Source: Lycocorax pyrrhopterus obiensis (taxonomy: Eukaryota; Chordata; Aves; Passeriformes; Paradisaeidae). From it: a stretch of 64,000 nucleotides of DNA. A program made the translations under genes and the position numbers. This document shows positions 35,202 through 46,822 of the stretch, one piece after another; the first letter of the stretch is position 1, and every line of letters starts with the position of its first letter. The DNA is taken from positions 60,402,975 through 60,466,974 of the forward strand of contig JACSVZ010000007.1 in the NCBI GenBank assembly GCA_014706295.1, read 5' to 3'. Below the pieces are notes generated by a model, which did not search any database, was not told the origin of the DNA, and saw nothing but the letters and a program-made list of their open reading frames with translations.

Positions 35202-37916
35202 GTAAGTAATGTTAAAAGCCCATGGACGTGTAAACCCTTGGAAAACATTCTAAAATGGACAAAATAAGTTTGAGTGATCTGTTGGTCTGTATCTGTTTCT
35301 TTTGTTTGGCTTTACAACGTGAGAACAGCACTGTGTCCTCTCCCAGGAGTGATGTGATTGAATGTGAGTTGTTTAGAAACTAAATCACTGTGTTTGAAGA
35401 CCAAGAAGTTGCCAGGACTCAGAAGTCTCCTGTTTTCTCTCTGACTCTGAATCTTGAATAATTTTACACAAGGAGGATCAGGTTTGGTAGACGACATGTG
35501 AGAAATCTGGTGTGGTGTAACAGAATATTTTAGCCCCTAGCGTATCCTTTCCCTTTTATTTTTGATTGAGTAGATCCTCCTTTTTTCCTCTCTAGAAGAT
35601 TCCATGTAGAAATCCCACCAGTGCTCTGCAGGACCTAGGTGGCCACGTGAGTGCCCAGCAGCTGAAATACAGGTGCTATGAAGACTTTTCAGATGGAAAC
35701 TGAAGCATCCAGAGAATTTCATTATCTTGAGAATTAAGCACCATCTTGGCAGGGATTTTAATCTAGTCATCCCAGACCACACGTGTTTCTAGGTTTTGGT
35801 ATTTTAACCTTGGTCTGTTTTGTTAGGCAAATGCTTTTGGCAATAGAATATTTGCTATATTCTTCAATATCATTGGCTGGCTCATGTCCCTCCCGAGTCA
35901 CATTCACGGGGACACTTCCCCATCTTTTTCTCTCCCCTCCCTTTGCCTTTTGAGCTGCAGGGTGGTTGTTTGCTCAATAAACAATGTTTGAAGTCAGCGG
36001 TCTCCAGGTATCTGTGTTGACTGAAACCACTGGGCTGTGTCAGAGAGAGCAAACAGAGCAGCTTAGTAGACACTGTCATGGTTCATGTGAAGCCCTCAAA
36101 CATGGCTGGTGAGGATTCCCTTAGTGACAGATCAGGGGATGCTTGAAGGAGTTTGACACTGCTTTACTTTTCGGTTTTATTACCATTATTTTTCTAAAAT
36201 GCAAGAATAGCTTGCCTGTGTTTACACAAAAAGCAAATTAGGCATCTTGCATCAGTTTGGCTTGCAAAGTTGGTTATTCCAACATTCAGCTCTAAGTCTT
36301 CACCTGGTATTCTCACAGGAACATCTTTCTTGGCCATTTCAGTATCTCAGAAGATCTGCAAAGCAGAGCAGCCACAGCACCCAGCGCTGAATTGTCAGGG
36401 ATGGGAAAGCAGGGATAAAGGCTTATTGAAGAGTCATTCTCTGATACTGGGGTTTTGTTTATCGTTTAAAAAAAACAACCTGGGATCATCTTCAGGCTGT
36501 GGTCTTGTCATGACAGCATCAGACAGGTTGGCCAGAAATTTCCAAAGGTTTTGATGGTTAATTTTTCCTTGCATTTTGGTAAAAATATTGTGCTCTTGTG
36601 TTTCCTGCTTGGGCTTTTTGTTATTTTTAATGGGCGGATCTGTGTTTGTTTCAGTGCCTGCCTTTTCTTTCTCATATGTTAATGAATAAATCTGGGCTGG
36701 TTTTGCTGAGAGTTGTAAGACTTGCTCCTGCTGGTGGATAGGGCTTTCCATTAATCCAAACTGTGATGCCAACTAAAAGTGCACCTGCCTGTGGTGCCTT
36801 TAAATTCCCCCAGTGCTTTTGTAAACCAGATGATGAGACCAGGAAAGTGTTTGTCAAACTCAGATTTAGTCTGTGGCACAGTTGTAGCTGGATGAGGTGT
36901 TGAGATACTGGTTGGAATCATTCTATTTCCTGGTAAGTCTGCCATGATCCTTGTGAAGTGTTACAGTAACACCTCAGAAAATGGAATATTGATTCCCCAT
37001 CTTTTTTTTTAAATACAGAAATTCCTTTATGAGACATTGTCTTGCCATTTTAATTAGTTGTTTTGGGTTTTTTTCATTTTGTTTGCATTTGTCACCATAA
37101 CAGACCACCCAATTATGTTCTTTTTTCACTGCTTTGTATGCTGCAGTCCAGAAGTGGATGAAGGCAGCAAGATATGGGAGGGTTCCAGGGTAAAGGAGGC
37201 TGCAGGGAGAATTCCTGTCAGCTGGGCTTTATGGACAAGGCCACAGGTTGGGCCATGGGCAGAAAGTCCTGACCATGGAGTTTTGCCATAAAAGCACATG
37301 AGGAATAGTTACAGCTGCTGGAGAGCAGAAGGAAAAAGCCATTTGTGTGGGCATCACACTGCACTGGTTGGATAAAACACCTGTTTCTTTTCCTCTCCAG
37401 AATCAGTAGAGATACTTCTTCAGTAGAAGTGCAGAGTGAGCTCAGGAAATTTCCAGACAGTTTTCTGGCTTGCAACATCCAACACTTCTTTGTAGCTGAA
37501 CCACCACATGTATCTTAAAATATTTTTCACAGCTTTTACTGAGCCTCAAATGCCTGGGAGTAAACGGTGGTGATTCTTGAAGCAATTGCTATATTCATTT
37601 TCTGTGAACCTGCTGGCCCCTATTTTGGCTGCATAAGCAACTGCAAAGCTTTGCTGGCATACATTAACTCTGGTTCAGTAACTCCTGAGCAAGTACTCAC
37701 CCAGACTGGGGGTGAGAAGCCAGGCAGCAGAATGCTTGGGAGAGTAACCTTTGCAACAGCGTTGCCCTCAGGCAAGGCTTTGATGGTTCCATTGCCTGGA
37801 CTTCACCTCTTGGGAAACTCGACTCCAGTGTGGCAGCAGGACCAGGGCAGTGCCTGTCCCCCTGTGCTGGGCTTTGCTGAGGCACCTCCAGTCCTGGGAG
37901 CAGTTTTGGGTCCCTC

Positions 37917-38388
37917 AAGACAAGAAAGACACTGAGGGGCTGGAGCGTGTCCAGAGAAGGGAACGGAGCTGGGGAAGGGTCTGGAGAACCAGGAGCGGCT
38001 GAGGGAGCTGGGAAAGGGGCTCAGCCTGGAGAAGAGGAGGCTCAGGGGGAACTTTCTCACTCTCTACAACTCCCTGACATGAGGGTGCAGCCAGGTGGGG
38101 GTCAGGCTCTGCTCCCAGGAACAAAGGACAGGACAAGAGGAAATGGCCTCAAGTTGCACCAGGGGAGGTTTAGATTGGCTATTAGGGAAAAATCTCTTCA
38201 CAGACAGGGTTGTCCAGCACTGGCACAGCTGCCCAGGGCAGTGGTGGATCCCCATCCCTGGAGGGATTTGAAAGCCATGTGGATGTGGCACTTGGGGACA
38301 TGGGTTAGTTGTGGCTTTGGCAGTGGTGGTGGAATGGTTGGACTTGGTGATCTTGGAGGTCTTTTCTAACCTTAAAAATTCCATGGTT
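37917..38388 (+). mobile_element. CR1 LINE, 5'-truncated copy of about 470 bp
   Basis: Begins in the ORF2 segment RQERH-GAGACTGEG as AAGAAAGACACTGAGGGGCT, with GAGAAGAGGAGGCTCAGGGG (EKRRLRG), GGTTTAGATTGGCTATTAGG (FRLAIR) and the 3' end TTGGACTTGGTGATCTTGGA, TTTTCTAACCTTAAAAATTC. Several frameshifts. It starts at nearly the same CR1 position as the copy at 25336, suggesting a shared reverse-transcription stop. Confidence 0.95.
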
Positions 38389-40114
38389 CAGCTGAATCCT
38401 GGAAGAGCTGGTCAGCCCAGCAGCCTGGCACACGCTTTGCGCACCTCAAGGGTGCTGCCACACAGTGTCTTTTTGCTTCTTGGTCTTGCAGACAAACTTT
38501 TTTGCTGAATGATGTAGATAGCAGCTTTGAAGGGAAAACAGACCCCCAGCCCCTTCACAAACAAATCCAGCATCACTCTAAACCCATGCATTTTCTTGGC
38601 CCTGCAGCATCTATCAAAGAGCTGCTTCAGCACCTCAGTGCTTGGGAGCTGTAACTTCCACCCTCAGACTATTTGGCTTGTTCTGATTTATTCTTGTGAT
38701 AATGCCAGTTCTCTGTCTAAGCAGGCTTCTTTGCTTTGTTGTGCTCACTTTTCTCCCATATTTCTACAGGGAAAGCTGAATGTTTTTGCATCTTCTCTTG
38801 GAAGATTGAAATTCCCATCTCACTGGCTTTTCTGTTCTTGTTGAAATGGGAGGATCTTTCCTGAACGAGGCACCCTGCTTAGCCAGTGACCCTGGAGAGG
38901 GTTAGTGATACTCCCCTAACTCCGTTGGCTACATCTGGACAGATAAACCTTAGGACTTCACTTGGCTTTTCTACTCCTACAGGATACTGGGGTGCTGCAG
39001 TGACCCTGGTAAAACATATCCCACTTTTATGGGTCTGGTTTTCGTCAGCTAAGGGGCCTTTATTAAAGTGGACTTTCTTAAACTAATCTTACATCTGTGA
39101 TCCTGAGATTGTCACGTTTCCACAGGATATCCATTTGTCTGAAATGCCTCTCAACCTCATGTTTCAGCAAGCTGGATTTGTATCCTCCCATATTTGTCCT
39201 TCCTTTGAAGAAATAGCTTTCCTTTTTACACTCAGATAAACATTTGATGCTTCATTTGACTTGGACTCCTTTTCCTGGGCAAAACCTGGAGTCTCTCTGT
39301 GAGGACAGTTAATGTGATGTGTCAGTGCAAAGAAGTGTCCTTGCTCAGCCATCTCTGCAAGGACTTACCTGCCTGAGCTCTGCAATTATGTGACTTTAAT
39401 TGGCTTTTAATTTGGGAAGATTATATAATATACTTAAATGAAAACCGCAGAGGTGTTGTTAATACACAGGTTATGAATTGCAAACAAAATCACAAGTGAC
39501 TGAATTGCTTCTGAGCTCACACAGGCAAACTCACATTTTCTTTCCCACATATTTAATATAAAATATGCCAGAAAGTTCATAATTAGGAAATTACAAGGGT
39601 TTAAAACCTCTATTGCAAAAAAATACATTTTTGTGGCTCTGGAGGTTGTAAACATGGTTTCCATGTTGAGCTGTATGTTGCATTTATGCTGATTTAATCA
39701 TTCATTAAACATTAGTAAGAGGCCAATTATGCTGTTCAAGAATAAGATGTTTTACGAGAAAATGACAAAAAGATACATGTAATCATTGAAATGCCAGTTT
39801 ACAATCAGATAGGATGGGAAATAATCCCTTTAGCAAGCTTAAGCTTTTACATATTAATGGCAACATTGGGGAGAGTGGGAAGAGGGCTTTAACAGCCTCG
39901 CGGCCTCCCGGCCCTGATGGGGAAGTGAGCTCTCGTGGTGCTCCGGACAGAGATTTAACAACTTTTATTCTGTGGCACAGATACCTTGAGACTTGGGCTC
40001 TTCAAGGGCCCTGCCTGTAGTTAGCAAGTCTGTATCCACATACAGAACACAAACATAGACAAAAAAGAGCTGGAAATATAATTCTGGCTCTTCAAAGAGG
40101 TCATGGAACCTGAA
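38389..40114. other. unique sequence, AT-rich conserved-looking block at 39.4-39.83 kb
   Basis: No repeat recognised. 39420-39830 is AT-rich, full of TAAT, ATTA and TTTAAT motifs and free of decayed repeat, and looks like a conserved non-coding element. A small CpG patch (GCGGCCTCCCGGCCC) follows at 39900-39950. Confidence 0.5.
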
Positions 40115-40565
40115 AATGGTTTGGGTTGGAAGGGATCTTAAAGCTCATCTCATTCCAACCCCCTGCCATGGACAAGGACACCTGCCACTATCCCAGGTTG
40201 CTCCAAGCCCGGTCCAGCCTGGCCTTGGACACTTTCAGGGAGGGGGCAGCCACAGCTTCTCTGGACAACCAGGTGCCAGGGCCTTCCCACCCTCACAGGG
40301 AAGAATTTTTTCCTAATATCCAATCTAAACCTGGTCTCTCTGAGTGTGAAGCCATTCCCCCTTGTCCTGTCACTCCATTCCCTTGTTCCAAGGCCCTGTT
40401 CAGCTCTCTTGGAGGCCCTTTAGGCACTGCAAAGAGCTCTGTGATCTCCTCTGACCCTACTCTTCTCCAAGCTAAACAACACCAACTCCCTCAGCCTTTC
40501 CTCATAGGAGTGGATTCCATCCCTTTAATCACCATCATGGTCTCCTCTGGGCTGAATCCAAGGTA
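40115..40565 (-). mobile_element. CR1 LINE, 5'-truncated copy of about 450 bp
   Basis: ATGGTTTGGGTTGGAAGGGA at the 3' end, then the complement of the ORF2 end and of the upstream EKRRL region (CTCTTCTCCAAGCTAAACAA, CTCCCTCAGCCTTTCCTCAT). It reaches further upstream than most second-group copies, ending at CTCTGGGCTGAATCCAAGG. Frame broken. Confidence 0.94.
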
Positions 40566-40774
40566 GGAAGTTCTGGGGAGCAAAGAGAGTTAAGATCCAC
40601 CGGGACATTTCCATACTCATATTTTAAAGGTCCATGTCAAGCACTTCATGGAAAAGGGAGGATGGATGGAGGACATATCCATAAAGTCAGACCTGAGAAG
40701 CCACAGCTGCTGGAGAAGCAGGGAGGGACAGAAACTAATTTTCCCACCTGTTTTCCAATACAAGACTTAGGGAC

Positions 40775-41060
40775 CCCGGGCAAAACTGTTGGGTCATGGG
40801 TGCAAACTGAACAGGAGGAAGTGGTTCTTTGCACCCAGAGTTGTGAAGAGGTGGAACTCCTGGCTGCAGTGTTTGGTGGATGCTCTAAGTTCACCGAAGT
40901 TCAAAAAGCCAGCAGATAAATCCATGGAAAGAAAGTGGTTTGGGGGCTGTTAGGCACAATGTTCCTCTTGCTCTGGAAGTTTCTCAGCTGCAAGGCTTTA
41001 TGCAGGGGGAAAATTTGCAATGGGAAGAAGACAGCATCCAGCAAACCATGGACTGCATTG
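40775..41060 (+). mobile_element. ancient CR1-type LINE fragment
   Basis: Translated on the plus strand from about 40816, this gives RKWFFAPRVVKRWNSWLQ, then VDAL, KFKKPADKSMERK, a recognisable ancient relative of the CR1 C-terminal pattern RKWFFT-RVVERWNSLPQEVVDA and FKKRLDKFME. The following GCTCTGGAAGTTTCTCAGCT matches the 3' UTR of old CR1 types. It is far more diverged than the other copies and has no tail. Confidence 0.6.
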
Positions 41061-42542
41061 CTGAAAGAACTGAGAGTGCCGTGGTGTGTTTGAGATGAAG
41101 GCCAAAAAGGTGACAAAAGGGCAAAAAACTCCACAGGCAAGCTAAAAAAAAGAAGAAAAAAAGATAATTTTTAACTTTAATGTCCTTGTGAACTCTACTC
41201 CAAAATGTCTCACCTTTGAATTGCTCTGCGTACTTTCTGTGTCTGAAAGTCTCACAGTTCCCGGGTTTCCTCTAGGATTTGAGTTCTCCTGTCTTTTGCT
41301 CTAAGAACATTTGGACTGAAGGCTGAGTAGGGTTGGGCAGAGAAAATCTGTCATGATTTGAGCAAACACTCAATCCTTATGAAAAACTAAAGACCCAAAG
41401 GTTAGGGAAACTTGTTTGCAATGAAGAAAATCACAGAATATGAAAGACCCTTGCATTCCAAGTGAACAGCAGAGAACAAAGAAGTGCTTTCCATGCCTCT
41501 TTAATCAACAGAGAATAACTAAGAAGATGTTCTTTTAATGGATGTGGGACCAAAACATCCTGGGGCAACAAGAGAAAAAGCCAGGGAAGACCCAGGTGAG
41601 CAGGATATGGGTTCCAGATAAACCTCAGCCAAGCATCACTCCAGCTTTCCAGAGCCATGCCAAGCCTTGATGTTCTCCGACTGCTCTACCAACTCCTACA
41701 TCTGGCTGCCCAAAGCACACAGCCCCCTTTTCCCAAATCCAGTTGGTCAGCTGTCCCCGTTGCCATGCCGGCCTCTGGGCAACGGACCCAAGCGATGCTG
41801 TTGAGCGGGAGAAAAATGTATTCCAGCAATAATATTGAAGGGTTACAGCTGCCAAACACACTGTGTCTGTGGAAACACCTGTTGAGTGGCTGTTGCAGTG
41901 GGAAGAGCAAGATGAAGAAAGACAGCTGTAAAAGTGCCAGCAGCAGTAGGAAGCTCTGCTAAGACTGCTTTGTGCCAGTTAGAGATGTGCCAAATCATTT
42001 GGCTGCATTTCAAATATCTGGGTGTCCACTACATTTGCCAGCTCACGCTCCCAGGGAATACTTCAGCATTAACACCGCTACTGCCACGCTCCCGCTGCTC
42101 TCCCACTTTAATTTCAGCCTTTACGTTTCTGTGCTTCTTTTATTCCTGCTTCCTTCTAGTGCAAAGGAAAGCCCGGTATTGCAGTGCAGAGCCCAAAATA
42201 AGGGCTGGGATCTGCAGCTGGTGGGAAGACAAAGCACCACTGTAAAGGTTTTTGGCAATTGGCTTGTGAGATCTTCTGGGTTGTTATTTTGTGTCTCTCT
42301 TGTTGTTGTTGTTGTGTTTTTTCCCAGAGAATAATAATTTTATCTTTTACGAACAGTTAGCTAACCTGCACACTTCTCCTTCCTGTCCATCTAGAAATCC
42401 TTGGAGCTGCAGAGCTCAGCTTTGGGATGTTTACAATGGGAACAGAGAGGAAATTTGAAAGTTTAGGTGGGCCGGGCGAGCAGCAAACGTGGAAATACAA
42501 TGGCAGAATGCTACAGGGAAATATTTCAAATGTGTTGTACCT
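41061..42542. other. unique sequence
   Basis: No gene or repeat is recognised beyond a (GTT)n run at 42300-42317. Confidence 0.5.
42300..42317. repeat. (GTT)n microsatellite
   Basis: About five or six GTT units. Confidence 0.85.
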
Positions 42543-42656
42543 ATAGATGTGGCAGCTGGGGACATGGGTTAGTGCTGGGCTTGGCAGTGCTGGGGGAATG
42601 GTTGGACTTGATGATCTCAAAGATTTTTTCCAGCCTAAATGATTCCGTGCTTCTGT
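42543..42656 (+). mobile_element. CR1 LINE 3' tail
   Basis: TAGATGTGGCAGCTGGGGAC, GGGAATGGTTGGACTTGATG, ATCTCAAAGATTTTTTCCAG and the tail ATGATTCCGTGCTTCTG. First 3'-end group, truncated within the last ORF2 codons. Confidence 0.95.
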
Positions 42657-44826
42657 GAATTAAAAGCGCTGCCTGTAGAAACAAGGAATGGAGAGAAGAT
42701 GGAGTTGTAGAGTAACGAGAATCTGTTTTAGATAATCTTCCTCCTGAAGTGTCCAGAAAGTGCAGGTTCATGTCCACGACCTCCCAGTTCCTCCTTATTT
42801 TCCTTTAAGACCATCTGCACTGCCAAAACCCTGAAAAAAACCGCCAGGGTGTAAATCCTTCCCTCATCCACAGTGAGACCTAGGGGTATGCCCAAAGTTA
42901 ATTTTGTCTTTTTAAGAGTTTTGAAAGCTAAAATAAGCAACTACATCTCAAAGAATTAAATTCTTGCTCAAATAATTCCTGTTAACTCTCCTAACTCCTC
43001 TCCTTGCCCTGGTGAATACCAGAGAGGCCAGGAGACTCTGCAATTACAGACCACTGCTGTGCCTCTACACCTGCAGCAGTTTCCTTGCTTTTCTATTTTA
43101 CACCATCATCTATTGTCATGATTTCTTTAAATTCCCAAATCCTAAGGATGATCAAAAACTCCCCTGGACCAAAGAGATAATACTTTTCTCAGGGAGCTTT
43201 TTTCTTCCCAGGAAGGTTTATCTATTAAGTGTTTGTGGGAAACAATTCATCTTCATCTGTTTATTTATGAATATTTCCAAGACATCCTTATCCATGGCAG
43301 TTGATTAGCCCTGGAGGTGGTATTTCTCTGGGAGGTATTGCTGCTTTGCTGGTTGCAGACAGGAAAGGACTGAACTCCCAACAAACAGAATTGTAGCATC
43401 CTACCCTTTTTGTGTGCCTTCCCTCACGTCATGGTAACCCTTCTGGGGCAGAGATTCACCCCTGTGCGTTTGGTTGGGGTTTGGTTGTTTGTTTGTTTGT
43501 TTGTTTTGTTTGTTTTTGGTTGGTTGGTTGGGTTTTTTTATTGGTTTTTTGGCTTTTTTTCCCACAAATAGGATCCTGTTTGAGCTTGGGTCTCTGGACT
43601 GACTGTAATGCACACAACAATGTCTAAACCAAAAACCTTTCACAGCCCTTCCCTCAGAACAGGACCTTTCTTCAGAATAAAACTAATGTATTGCAGAAAC
43701 ACGAATCTTTTATTTCTGAAAGAGTGAGAAAATATCACACCATTCAAACTGGCACAAGACCAGCAATGCCCAGGACAATTTATCTTTCCCTTTTAAGCTA
43801 ATTTTCCAAGCACCCTCTGCTCTAATTACAGATTTCTTTTTCCAGACCCCAATCCACCTGTTCTTCTCCTGGATTGTTTAGGCCAGGATTACTGTCTGTA
43901 TGCCTGGCTTATTCTGATTTTGTCTGCAGGTGAAGGTCAAAGAGCCAGTGGTCATTCTTCAATAGGGCTTGCAAGACTCCTTGGTTAATCTCTCCTCCAA
44001 GATAACGGGAGACGTTCTCATTTTTGGAAGTTTCACAGAAATTCCTGCCACTCTGTTCCTGTCTATGTGCTAACCAGTGAGGGGAGAACAGAGCTATTTT
44101 TCCCTGAACTTTCAAATGGGGAGCTAGAAAGCTCCAGCCTCTTGAAGCCCCTCTGTCTGGATCTCACAAATAATGATAGAAGACTCTGCCTGTTGTCTTG
44201 GCCATGTCAAACTTCTCTTCAGACAACCAGAAAATTCATCTTTCCTGTTAATCTTCCTGACTTTGTTGCCAGAGTCATGGGTTATGGTCTGTTCGTCGTG
44301 AGAAATTGTTATCCGAGTCAATATTTAGACAGAATAAGCCTTAATCACAACATAGTTATGCTTCATTAAAGAGGTTTTCCATTTGCTTCATTCGGAAAAT
44401 AATGCAGGATGTATCAGAAGCAAACAAATGGGGTAGATTTCCTATTCCTGCAACCCTTTCTTCCACAGAAATAAAGAACTAATTGCTTGTGCAGAAGCTT
44501 TTCTATTCTTCCGTCAGAGGAGGCAGAGGGACAATTTTCCTCACCGTCACCAGTGTAGGTCTGCTTGTTGGGTGGAGCCCAATTCCTCCCACTGCTGCTG
44601 CTTAGACCCAGAATGTCCCAGACTCTTGTTCTCTTGATCATCCCCTTAGGTACCACCCAAAAATGATGTTCACCTCTGACCCTTCTCTGGCCATGCAGAC
44701 CATTCTGAACAATCTGCTTTGAGGAGTGGTCCCCACCTTGGTGGACTCCCAGGCCTCCCAGGAGCATAACTCAGGCTTGTCTGTTGGTCCCATCTCACCT
44801 TCAGAGGGGAAACACCCAGGGAAGAG
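42657..44826. other. unique sequence
   Basis: No gene or interspersed repeat recognised. A (GTTT)n tract is listed separately at 43482-43560. Confidence 0.5.
43482..43560. repeat. (GTTT)n/(GGTT)n microsatellite
   Basis: GTTT units followed by GGTT and T-rich units, about 80 bases. The open frames here (runs of phenylalanine, or of lysine, asparagine and glutamine on the other strand) are products of the repeat. Confidence 0.92.
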
Positions 44827-45010
44827 TCACAGAATCATTTAAGTTGGAAAAGACCTCCAAGATCATCGAGTCCAGCCTTTGGCTGATCACCACCTTGCCA
44901 GCTAAACCATGGCACTGAGTACCACGTCCAGTTGTTGCTTGAACACCTCCTGGGATTGTGACTCCACCCTGGGCAGCCCCTTCCAATGCTGGAAAACCTT
45001 TCCAGTGATG
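44827..45010 (-). mobile_element. CR1 LINE 3' fragment
   Basis: GTCACAGAATCATTTAAGTT, GGAAAAGACCTCCAAGATCA, and the complement of the ORF2 end. Truncated near CTTTCCAGTGATGAAA; beyond that no CR1 similarity is seen. Confidence 0.93.
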
Positions 45011-45719
45011 AAAACCATGTTTTCAGTCCTCTCTCTGACACCTCCCATGTCCCCAGGGCTCATCCCCTGCCTTTGGCCCCACAGCAGAACCAGAGGGGCA
45101 CAGAAAGAAGATGGGAGGGGCTGAGGCTCCTCAAGGCAGTGAATTCTTTCCCATCTGGGCACAGGCTAAAGGGTGGAATGTGTGGAGCACAAATGTGGAG
45201 AGTAGAGCATGGGCATGGAAGTTTGGCCTCCCAGCCCCTCCACACTGGCCTGTGGCCCTATTGCCATAGTAACTGACCACCCAGCTGTCCTCCACATGTT
45301 TCTTTATGCTCACAACATCCCAACGAGCTAAAAAAGTGCTTTTGTGTCCGGGGAACCTGCGTGCAGTGGCTCACCCATGGCAGGCAAGAACGCTGCTGCC
45401 ATGTCTTCCACAGACTGGGGGAGAAATCACAGCATTTTCCTTCCTTCTAGAACTGAGGAAATAGGCTGCAGCTCCTTCTTCACTTGCTGTTACACCCATG
45501 AGTGTATATCAGACCAACAGGGGGAGGTTGCAGGGGAGCTGGTGGTGGAGGGAGGCCAAGCAGTCGAAGTCTGTCCTGTTCTCCAGGACATGGAAGAGAA
45601 GATGATTTTTCCTGCAGTGTTCACCGAAAAAAAAAAAATAAATTTATTTCTTTCATCTCCTTCCTGAGCAAAGGCCAATGCTGAGCCTAGCAGATTATTC
45701 AATAACATCCCATAAAAAT

Positions 45720-46160
45720 ATTAAACTGCTATATCGGAACCAAATTAAAATTGTATTTCATGATGTGAACAAAGGTGCCCAAGTCGATTTCGTCTCTCTC
45801 TCCCTCCTTTTTCAAATTTAATATCACACAGAAGAGAGAAATGAAATCTGTATTTAAATGGCTGTGGAACATTGTGCATTTAAAGTGCACAGCAAGTCAC
45901 TCCCTAAAGCACTCCATATGATATGTAAATCTTTTGATCTTTCACAAAATGCATGATTTCCATAAAGAATAATGAGTGCTAGCTTGGGAAGTACAATATT
46001 GACTGTCACTGTACTGCACTTAGCCACAATTATTATTTGCATGGCTTTTGCAACATAACTGGAGGGGAGAGTCCTGTGAATATTTTTAATGCATTCTAAT
46101 AGCTACTAAAAGAGATTTTATTTTATAATAGATGCATTCTTTCTTTTGGGTCTACAAGCA
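45720..46160. promoter_or_regulatory. AT-rich conserved-looking block
   Basis: Repeat-free and AT-rich, with an octamer ATTTGCAT at 46035-46042, TAAT-type homeodomain cores, and balanced, non-decayed motif content. This is typical of deeply conserved vertebrate non-coding elements, but conservation is inferred only from appearance. Confidence 0.3.
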
Positions 46161-46662
46161 TTTTTTTTTTCAATTTATTCATTACCTTTTTTTTTGCTCT
46201 TTATAAGGAAGCATCTATGGGGAAAAGCAGAGGAGCACACGAGTCCTGAGAAAAGAGACAATTGACATCCTGCCCTGCCATGAGCTGCAGGAAAGCAGAG
46301 GAATCAACAATAACATTTATTTATTCTTTAAGCCAATGGGTAAAGTTTAACTTGATAAATGATCTTAGGTATGGTCTGTGTGAGAGAGCTTGAAGTGATC
46401 GTCACCCTTTGAGGTGTCTCTGGATGGATACTCTGCAGGGTGTGAATGCATGGAGATCCCATGGGATTGGTTTGTCAGTGACCACTGGGGTCAGCGGAGC
46501 CTTTGGCATCAGTCCAACCTTTTTCCTCTGGCTTTCCACGGGGGAAGGACTCAAATGTCCTGAGCCGGTGGCAGTTGTGCTTTTTTCCAATGCTGGTGAT
46601 GGGGAGGGAGAAGCTGAGCCGTGGCAATCTGCATGCTGAGCTTTTCCCATCTTTTTTCCCAG

Positions 46663-46822
46663 CTCCCTAGAGATACATCAGCCCAGACCCTTCCTGGAGG
46701 CGGGGAGCTGGATCCCGTCAAGCAGAAGAAGAGAATTCTCCCATCTTTCTCAGGGACCCCAGCATCCTGATTGTTCACCCAGGAGATGGAGAGACTGCGA
46801 GCTCATGGTGCTGGAAAGAGAG
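46663..46822 (+). other. candidate spliced exon (160 bp), unproven
   Basis: TTTTCCCATCTTTTTTCCCAG is an excellent acceptor ending at 46662, and GAGAG|GTAGGAAT at 46823 is a good donor. One plus frame is open across all 160 bases: one base completing an upstream codon, then 53 codons ending exactly at the donor. The other two plus frames close. I do not recognise the peptide (rich in Ser, Arg, Pro and Glu). It might be coding, a non-coding RNA exon, or chance. Confidence 0.25.

Larger units (their letters stand above)
32076..37916. other. long unique stretch with a CpG cluster and an exon-like segment
   Basis: No recognised transposon over nearly 6 kb. It holds an isolated CpG cluster at 32515-32732 and an exon-like segment at 35069-35201, both listed separately. 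Repeat-poor, T-rich tracts occur at 36200-37150. Open frames at 32528-32914 and 32886-33401 (minus) are unrecognised and lie in or beside the GC-rich patch, where stops are rare for compositional reasons. Confidence 0.5.

Noticed and set aside
43401..43643. Lys/Asn/Gln-rich frame on the minus strand
   Set aside because: It is a translation of the (GTTT)n microsatellite.
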